Shown piece by piece: positions 58,071 to 64,000 of a stretch of 64,000 nt of DNA. The number at the start of each line of letters is the position of its first letter. The first letter of the stretch is position 1. The stretch is from NCBI RefSeq assembly GCF_025145285.1, contig NZ_CP102251.1:3286001-3350000 (forward strand). The letters run 5' to 3'. A program made the translations under genes and the position numbers. This stretch comes from Alistipes onderdonkii. GTDB lineage: Bacteria; Bacteroidota; Bacteroidia; Bacteroidales; Rikenellaceae. The notes under the pieces were generated by a model, which was not told the DNA's origin, did not search any database, and saw only the letters and a program-made list of their open reading frames with translations.

Positions 58071-60758
58071 TTATTCGAAGTTGGCATCCTTCATCAGTTC
58101 ATACTCCGGCGAGAGTGCGTACATGCGTACGTATTCGAACTTGCCGGTGTCGACGAGCTTGAACTCGAATGCGTGCGTCACCTTGCCCGTGCCCGAGCCG
58201 ATGTGCTGCGTGTAGAGCATCATCTGTACGGTGTAGATCACGTCGATGCCGGAGATCATCTTGACATCGGGGTAGAGCGTACCCAGGGCGGCCGACATTA
58301 CCTCGCCGAAACGCTTTTCGACTTCGTCGTAGAACGCCTGGTACGAAGCGCGTGCTGCTTCCTTGTCGTCCGACCCCCAGTTGTCGTAGGCCGATACGTC
58401 GTCGCCGGCTTCGCTCCAATAGTATTTCGGGAGCGTGTTGATACGCCAGTTCAGGTTGGTGTAGCTTGCTGCGCAACCGCTGTAATACTCCGCATCCGTG
58501 AGGCGGCTGCCGCTGCCGCTGCGGTTGTCCGTCGTATAGGCGGCGTCCTTGTTCTGGAGCACCCAGTCCACGCAAGCCTGGTAGAAGCTCTTGCTGTAAG
58601 CGCTGCGGTCGGGGGCCACGACGAGCGTCATGCTGGGGTCGAAGTTCCATTTGCCGCTGACCTTCTTGAACGGGCCGTCGAGCGTCTCTGTGTCCTCGGT
58701 CTTGATCCAGTCCGCACCGTCGTAAGTGTACTCGTCGGCGAAGAGCAGGGTTACCTTGTCCGTCGAGTCGTAGAAGTGGTATGCCACGTTCATCTTCTCC
58801 TCGGCCAGGGCGTAGGGATATTTGTACTTCAGGTAGAGGGGCAGGTAGGTGTCCTGCGAGAACGACGAACTGAAGTTGGGATTGGTGGCGCCCATCTGCG
58901 TGTAGTCCTCGGGGTTGACCATCGTGGTGTTTTCTGCGGCTGCCCACGACGTGCCGTCGAAGGTGTAAATCGCATAGCGGTTCTTGGTCACCGCGGCGCG
59001 GGTCATGCCGAAGGAAGCTGCCGAAGCATTGGCTGCCGACTTGACAGAAGTGACCATCGTATTGAGGAACTTGCCGCTCGATACGCCGATCGCATAGCCT
59101 TCCACGACGACTTCCTGTCCGTCGAGTGCTGCGTCTACGGCGCCGTCCAGGACATACGAGAGGCTGCCCTGTGCCGTCAGTGCTTCGTCGTTGATGACGT
59201 TGTAGTAGTTGCCGTCGATTTTCAGCGTACCCGTGTAACGCACGTACTGCGCCGTGGTCAGCGTCAGGTAGCCGTCCATGTCGGTACCGTCCATCTCGCG
59301 GATCGCGGGGTAGGTGAACGTATCGGCCTCGGTATTGAGTTTGGTGACGGTCGATGCCGCGGGGTACTGGTTCAGCCCGGCATAAGCCGAAGTGGTACCT
59401 TCCACGCTGACCAGATCGCCGATGGCATAGGTTCCGGTCGGGTCGACATTGGTATAGATGAGGATCGACCCCGTGCCGTCGTTGATGAGGAAGCCGCGCT
59501 TGTAGGTCGCAGCGACCTGCCCCTTTACGCTGAACGTGCCGGGATCGGCCGATGCGACGATACCTACGGGCGTGAATTCGGGCTGCGAACCCTCCTCGGC
59601 GATCGTGGCGACGATCATGTTGGCGAATTTGGGTGCGCCGCCGCTCTTGCTGACGGAGAAGAGGTAACCGGTCGCGGTGACCTTCTTACCGTCCAGGCTC
59701 CCGTCGATCTGCCCCTTGTTGGGGAAGGAGAGGCTGCCGGTGGCCGTCGCGGCACCGTCCACATTGAGGTTGTAATAGTTGCCGCTGATCGAGAGCGTAC
59801 CCGTCAGGCTGACGAATTTGATCGACGCTGCGGTCAGGTAGGCGTCGAGCTCGCTGCCCGACATGGCCTGTGCCGTGGGGAAGGCGAAATTCTTGGTTTT
59901 CTCCACGAGCGTGATCTCGGCCGTGTTGCCGAATTGCATGCCGCTGTTGTATTCCGTAACGGCACCCTTGACCTTCACTACATCGCCCAGCGAGTAGTTC
60001 GACGGGGCGTTCAGATATACCAGAATAGCCCCCGTGGTGTCGTCGACGATAAAGCCGCGGGCATAGGCAGCCGAAACGGTGCCCTGCACGGTATAGTCGC
60101 CGGGGGCAATGATTTCGCTGATCTTGTTGATGGTCTCGGGGATTTCGCCGCCTCCGGTCGAAGGCTCCTGTTCGGAGTAGGCGTATTCGGCGATGACGTA
60201 GTCGCCGGCCTCGGCGTTCTTGACGGCCTCCTTGAGGATGCGCGGCAGGTAGTTGGCTGCCGGCTTACCAGGTGTAAAGTAGTCGGCCGTGATCTCCTCG
60301 CCCCAGGCTACCTCGTAGTCGGCGGCCTTGAGCTCGTAGGTCGAGGCGGAAGCGATGCCGGTGATGGCCTCGGATATCTCGCCGCGCTGGTTTTTATAGG
60401 TGACGGTGACAGTCGAGCCGTTCGAGAGGTAGCTGTCGTAACCTGCAGCCAGGAATGCGGGCAGGTACGTCGTGGCGGAAGCGGCTTCGGAGAAACATTT
60501 TGCAGTGCCTACGGCGGCCAGGGCTGCCACTGCATCGGGCCCTGCGGCTTCGGCGATCGCCTTGTTGGCGGCGTTCGACGCGACGCTGGCGTAGTCGGCG
60601 TCGGTCATCGTGTATTTCAGCACCTGGACGTCGGTGATCTCCTTGTCGGGGTTGAACCCGTCCAGATACTCCTCGTTGTAATCGTCGACATTACAACCCC
60701 CCCCCACGAATGCTATCGTCGCAAGGGCCAGAAGGTATTTTACAATATGCTTGTTCAT
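58071..60758 (-). CDS. Surface lipoprotein with two OB-fold-like (DUF5689-type) repeats, partner of a TonB receptor
   Basis: This 895-residue protein has a lipoprotein signal, MNKHIVKYLLALATIAFVGG then GCNVDDYNEE; the G-G-G-C of the lipobox is encoded by a G9 tract (60697-60705). Two similar modules lie at about residues 220-400 and 405-575. Each has PGDYTVQGTVSAAYARGFIV or PGTFSVKGQVAATYKRGFLI, then SLGDVVKVKG/AIGDLVSVEG and ISGNYYNLNVDG/IDGNYYNVINDE. This is an OB-fold-like pattern as in DUF5689. The last 300 residues are a further unrecognised domain. Position directly after a SusC-like receptor suggests it captures a ligand for import, but it is not a SusD homologue. Confidence 0.7.
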   Translation of the reverse strand: MNKHIVKYLLALATIAFVGGGCNVDDYNEEYLDGFNPDKEITDVQVLKYTMTDADYASVASNAANKAIAEAAGPDAVAALAAVGTAKCFSEAASATTYLPAFLAAGYDSYLSNGSTVTVTYKNQRGEISEAITGIASASTYELKAADYEVAWGEEITADYFTPGKPAANYLPRILKEAVKNAEAGDYVIAEYAYSEQEPSTGGGEIPETINKISEIIAPGDYTVQGTVSAAYARGFIVDDTTGAILVYLNAPSNYSLGDVVKVKGAVTEYNSGMQFGNTAEITLVEKTKNFAFPTAQAMSGSELDAYLTAASIKFVSLTGTLSISGNYYNLNVDGAATATGSLSFPNKGQIDGSLDGKKVTATGYLFSVSKSGGAPKFANMIVATIAEEGSQPEFTPVGIVASADPGTFSVKGQVAATYKRGFLINDGTGSILIYTNVDPTGTYAIGDLVSVEGTTSAYAGLNQYPAASTVTKLNTEADTFTYPAIREMDGTDMDGYLTLTTAQYVRYTGTLKIDGNYYNVINDEALTAQGSLSYVLDGAVDAALDGQEVVVEGYAIGVSSGKFLNTMVTSVKSAANASAASFGMTRAAVTKNRYAIYTFDGTSWAAAENTTMVNPEDYTQMGATNPNFSSSFSQDTYLPLYLKYKYPYALAEEKMNVAYHFYDSTDKVTLLFADEYTYDGADWIKTEDTETLDGPFKKVSGKWNFDPSMTLVVAPDRSAYSKSFYQACVDWVLQNKDAAYTTDNRSGSGSRLTDAEYYSGCAASYTNLNWRINTLPKYYWSEAGDDVSAYDNWGSDDKEAARASYQAFYDEVEKRFGEVMSAALGTLYPDVKMISGIDVIYTVQMMLYTQHIGSGTGKVTHAFEFKLVDTGKFEYVRMYALSPEYELMKDANFE
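60697..60705. repeat. C9/G9 homopolymer in the lipobox of the surface lipoprotein
   Basis: Nine C on the plus strand code for Gly-Gly-Gly before the lipidated Cys. One slip would frameshift the protein within its signal peptide. Confidence 0.9.
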
Positions 60759-60772
60759 ATGGTTCGCTGTAA

Positions 60773-63484
60773 TTAGAAGTTAATTTTCAGTCTTACGGTA
60801 TAGGTACGACCGAACGAGTACATTACGGCATATACGTTCTGCCAGATACCTTCGTCGGCTGCGGCGCACTGCGCGTCCATGATGTAGTTGTAGTCGTAGA
60901 CGTTGTTCACGTTGCCGTAGATCGTGGCGCGTACGTTGCCGATCTTGAAGGCGTAGCTGGCCGAGAGGTCGAGCTGGTGTCCCCACGGAATTTTCCACGG
61001 GTCTTTCACGTCGACGGTCGAGTTACCGCTCAGGCTGGTCTGCGAACCGATGTAGAAGTCGGCGTAGTTGTTGCCGTAGGCGTTCCAGTCGGCGCTGACG
61101 CGCAGGCCCTTCATCGGGCGTACCGTGACGCCGAGGGCTCCGGTGGTCTGTGCCGAACCGCCGACCTTGATGCCTTTCTGCTTCAGGTTCAGCCATGCGT
61201 GGTCTTCAGCCATGATGCCCGAGGCGACCGTGCCGTCCAAAGCCTTGGTCAGGGGCTGCCCCTGCGTGTCGTAGATGTAGCCCTTCGAGTCGCTGTCCCA
61301 CTGCCAGTCGCCCAGCGAAAGCATACCAGTCACGTCCAGCCAGCGGTTGGGGCGCAGGACGAAGTCCAGTTCGAGGCCCATGTGGCGTGCGTCCACACCC
61401 GAGAGGTTCACGCGGGCGTAGTCGCCGTTGGCCATCGAGCTGGAACGTACGACCGACTTGTCCATCCAGAGCGTGTAGTAACCGTTCAGGTTGACCGAAA
61501 GGATGCCCGAGCGGAACCCGTAGCCTACCTCGGCCGAGAAGACCTTTTCGTTCAGCGGGTCGGGGTTCTTGGCGTTGCTCGTGGTGCTCTGCAGGAACGC
61601 GCCGCCCGAGAAGAACGGGGCGCGGCTGATGTAGCCCAGGTTGGCGAACACGTTGTGTTTCTCGTTGATGTTGTAGTTGGCGCCTCCCTTGACCGTGTAA
61701 CCGATGAAGTTCACGTGCTCGGACTCGGCGTGTGCGGCGTCGTAGTAGAAGCGGTCGTAGCGCCAGTAGCCGGTGTTGGAAACCGAACCCGATACGAAGG
61801 CGTTGAGGTTTTTCTTCGTCCACTCCAGCTGGGCGAATACGCCTTCCTGGTGTACGTGGCCGTCGTAGTCGCGGTAAACCTTGTCGCCGACCTGTAATTT
61901 CTGGTATTTCCAGTTGGGATCGGCTGCGGCGGCGTTCTGCTCGGCCTTGACGTTCTTGCGGCTGTCGTCGTCGATGTAGTACTTACCGTCGTAGAGGTCG
62001 ATGATCTCGTTGTTGTGCTCGCCGATGTAGTAGCGCACGTCGATACCGGCCGACAGTTCGAGCGACTTGGAGATTTGGTTGGTATAGGTCGAGAGCAGCC
62101 CGTACCACATGTGGTTGTTGTTGCTCTTCGACATGATCATGCGCGAACCGTCGGGACTGGCGGCGTTCATCTCCTGGATCTTGTCGTAGGCGAACGTGCC
62201 GTCGGGGTTACGGAAGGTGGTGTTCAGCACGCCGTAGTTGGTACCCTTCCACATGTTGCGGTCTGCCGAGGTGCGGCCCTGGCCCGAGTAGCCGCTGCCG
62301 CGTCCGATCGACATGTAGAGCGCCGTCGAGAGCGACGACTTGTAGTCGATCTGCCACTGGTGGTTCAGCGAGATCTGGGGCTTGTGGTATTCGTTGAAGT
62401 GCGAGTAGCGCTGCCTGCCGTTCTTGTCGAAACCGTACTCGGCGTTGTAGCGGTACATGTCCTTTTCGCCCATGAAGTTCTTGGCCTTCTGCCACTCCTC
62501 GATCTTCAGTCCGTCGTCGAGGGCATGGCGCTGCGCGTGCTTCTGCGGGGCGCCGAAGGCGGTCAGCGACAACTGGTGGCGGTCGTTGATGCGCTTCGAG
62601 ATGTTGACGAACCAGTTGTAGCCTTCGAAGTTGGTTCCCTGGATGTAACCGTCGCCCCAGCGCTTCGCGCCGAGTACCGACAGTGCCCAGCCGCTCTTCG
62701 TGAGGCCCGTCGAGAGGCTGAACGAAAGGCTGTAAAGGCCGTCGTTACCTACGCCGAACGAGAACGTGCCGCCCTGCTTGGCCTCGATGCCGTTGGTCAC
62801 GATGTTGACCGAACCGCCGACCGAGGGCGACGAGATTTTCGAGGCGCCCAGGCCGCGCTGGGTCTGCATGCTGCGCGTCACGTCCGAGAGGCCGGCCCAG
62901 TTCGACCAGTATACCCCCCCCCACTCCATGTCGTTCACGGGGACGCCGTTGACCATTACGGCCACGTTGGCCGCCTGGAAACCGCGCATGTTGATCTTCG
63001 AGTCGCCGAAGCCGCCGCCGTCCTTGGTCACGTAGACGCCCGGGGTCGATTTCAGGATTTCGGGGAACTCCTGCCCGCCGAGTTTGTAGCTGATCTCCTC
63101 GGCGTTGACCGTCGATACGGCTACCGGGGTTTTGCGCTGCACGGCCACCGACTGCATGACGATGACATCCTGCAATGCCACGGCGTCGGGCTCCATCTGG
63201 ATGATGCCCAGGCGTGCGTTCGGGCCCGTGACGGGTTTTTTGGTCGGGACGTAGCCCACGTAGCTGATCTCGATCTCCTTGGCATCGGTCTTCAGCGTGA
63301 AGTTGCCGTCGACGTCGGTGCTGACACCCTGCGATGTGCCGGGTACGGTCACAGAGGCACCGATCAGCGGTGCGCCGGTCTCATCTACGATTTTACCCGT
63401 AACTGCCGATTGCGCGACAGCGGCGGACACTCCGAACAGGATCAGGGCGGCCGTCATGAGGAAATGTTGTAAATGTTTTCTCAT
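60773..63484 (-). CDS. SusC-like TonB-dependent outer-membrane receptor
   Basis: This 903-residue protein has a signal peptide (MRKHLQHFLMTAALILFGVS then AAVAQ). A carboxypeptidase-regulatory-like domain follows (VTGKIVDETGAPLIGASVTV, DGNFTLKTDAKEIEISYVGY), then a TonB box region and the plug (EFPEILKSTPGVYVTKDGGG, SKINMRGFQAANVAVMVNGV). The 22-strand barrel ends in VRLKINF. It imports a large ligand using TonB energy. The lipoprotein partner starts 15 bases after its stop. The plug segment NDMEWGGVYWSN is coded by a G9 tract (62914-62922). The absence of a SusD-type partner suggests a ligand other than standard glycans. Confidence 0.88.
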   Translation of the reverse strand: MRKHLQHFLMTAALILFGVSAAVAQSAVTGKIVDETGAPLIGASVTVPGTSQGVSTDVDGNFTLKTDAKEIEISYVGYVPTKKPVTGPNARLGIIQMEPDAVALQDVIVMQSVAVQRKTPVAVSTVNAEEISYKLGGQEFPEILKSTPGVYVTKDGGGFGDSKINMRGFQAANVAVMVNGVPVNDMEWGGVYWSNWAGLSDVTRSMQTQRGLGASKISSPSVGGSVNIVTNGIEAKQGGTFSFGVGNDGLYSLSFSLSTGLTKSGWALSVLGAKRWGDGYIQGTNFEGYNWFVNISKRINDRHQLSLTAFGAPQKHAQRHALDDGLKIEEWQKAKNFMGEKDMYRYNAEYGFDKNGRQRYSHFNEYHKPQISLNHQWQIDYKSSLSTALYMSIGRGSGYSGQGRTSADRNMWKGTNYGVLNTTFRNPDGTFAYDKIQEMNAASPDGSRMIMSKSNNNHMWYGLLSTYTNQISKSLELSAGIDVRYYIGEHNNEIIDLYDGKYYIDDDSRKNVKAEQNAAAADPNWKYQKLQVGDKVYRDYDGHVHQEGVFAQLEWTKKNLNAFVSGSVSNTGYWRYDRFYYDAAHAESEHVNFIGYTVKGGANYNINEKHNVFANLGYISRAPFFSGGAFLQSTTSNAKNPDPLNEKVFSAEVGYGFRSGILSVNLNGYYTLWMDKSVVRSSSMANGDYARVNLSGVDARHMGLELDFVLRPNRWLDVTGMLSLGDWQWDSDSKGYIYDTQGQPLTKALDGTVASGIMAEDHAWLNLKQKGIKVGGSAQTTGALGVTVRPMKGLRVSADWNAYGNNYADFYIGSQTSLSGNSTVDVKDPWKIPWGHQLDLSASYAFKIGNVRATIYGNVNNVYDYNYIMDAQCAAADEGIWQNVYAVMYSFGRTYTVRLKINF
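62914..62922. repeat. C9/G9 homopolymer in the plug domain of the TonB receptor
   Basis: Nine C on the plus strand encode W-G-G-V at about residue 189. The tract is in frame now; a change of one base would truncate the receptor early. Confidence 0.9.
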
Positions 63485-64000
63485 ACTTTTTAATGGATTA
63501 GTAAATAAAAGAGTGTAATGGATATTTCGGTTTCTTCATAGCGTGGTGTCGTGGTTCGCGGCACTAAGATCGGGGATTTTTCCGCTCCCGCCGGTGGGGT
63601 GGCGGAAGTTTCACAGGATTTTAACCCCCGGCAGCCTTTCGGGAAGGCTCTGAGATCCATGGTATGCTGGGGTTTGTATAAAGTTGCGAGGGATACTCCG
63701 CGTGTGAGATACCCCTCGTTGTTGCGTATCGCAGGCCGTGCCCGGCGATAGCCGATGTCCGGTTTGCATACCTTCTCCCGCACCGTATCGGTGATGCAGG
63801 GTGCCGGTGGAAACCGTTATTTCCATAAAGCCGTCCATAATTTGCTTATACAAATTTAAACCAAATATTTCACAGCCGCAACAGAACACCGCAAATTTTG
63901 TTCAAATATTTTTCAACCTGTTGACGGGCATTGTCTTGCACGTGCGGCACGTTCCTTGTGCAGCTGACTCGCATGCAGGCTTTCAAGGAACTATACTGGC
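63485..64000. other. Leader region of the TonB-receptor operon; no gene seen
   Basis: About 515 bases upstream of the receptor gene. On the minus strand TAAATTTG at about 63853-63860 fits the TAnnTTTG -7 pattern and would give a very long leader (over 350 bases) in which a weak hairpin (CGAGGG...CCCTCG near 63688-63720) can form. The open frames here are short and unconvincing. A regulatory leader is possible. Confidence 0.4.

Noticed and set aside
58014..60776. A 920-codon open frame opposite the surface lipoprotein gene
   Set aside because: Antisense shadow. The minus strand has a signal peptide, repeats and a terminator in the right place.
63485..64000. A tRNA gene or a small gene upstream of the TonB receptor
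   Set aside because: No T-arm signature or cloverleaf pairing was found, and open frames are short without plausible starts.

Overview
The window looks like a chromosome segment of a gut Bacteroidales bacterium, most likely Alistipes-like (Rikenellaceae). The reasons are the GC-rich core genes, a SusC-type TonB receptor next to a surface lipoprotein, fimbrillin genes, Bacteroides-type tra/mob genes, TAnnTTTG-type -7 promoter boxes, and an Nqr sodium pump beside a membrane pyrophosphatase. The genus is an inference from gene content and base composition. No rRNA, tRNA or CRISPR array was recognised.

Accessory half (1 to about 25.1 kb). This is a patchwork of mobile-element remnants and cargo. 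It opens with the end of a CBASS antiphage operon (SAVED effector fragment, CD-NTase, E2-like protein). Next comes a truncated conjugation module: traA/ParA, two DUF3408 genes and a frame-broken traD-like gene on the minus strand, then a hairpin-rich candidate oriT and a MobA/MobB pair on the plus strand. A GH97 glycosidase fragment abuts a TraO fragment at about 7.70 kb. A fimbrial locus follows (membrane LuxR regulator, DUF3575, DUF5119 anchor, fimbrillin). Then come a plasmid-like ParA/ParB pair with ParA frameshifted at a G9 tract, a RhuM fragment fused end to end with a mob fragment, and an integrative element with DUF3408, 20-bp iterons, two helix-turn-helix genes, a sigma-like factor and a tyrosine integrase. 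AbiH, DUF2958 and a second helix-turn-helix pair close this half.

Core half (about 25.2 to 64 kb). A minus-strand operon holds an S24/S26-like peptidase, an HprK-like kinase and an ABC exporter, all three with low-complexity inserts. It follows directly after an AddA/RecB-like helicase-nuclease, with the AddB-like partner on the other side of a DUF2807 gene. Next are a HAD phosphatase, a YjbR-like gene and two M23 peptidases, then alaS and gpmI. A minus-strand cluster holds a radical SAM protein, a ProX-like deacylase, a 2-hydroxyacid dehydrogenase, tcdA and a TatD-like hydrolase. The full nqrABCDEF operon follows, with a rubredoxin-like domain fused to NqrC, then hppA, a DUF2776 membrane protein and a HAD hydrolase. 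The window ends with a TonB receptor/lipoprotein pair in which both genes carry a G9 tract.

Most notable: the E2-only CBASS, the 10-bp repeat that sits at three mobile-region sites and breaks traD, the rubredoxin-NqrC fusion, the G9 tracts in the receptor/lipoprotein pair, and the 20-bp iterons and symmetric GTACCG array.
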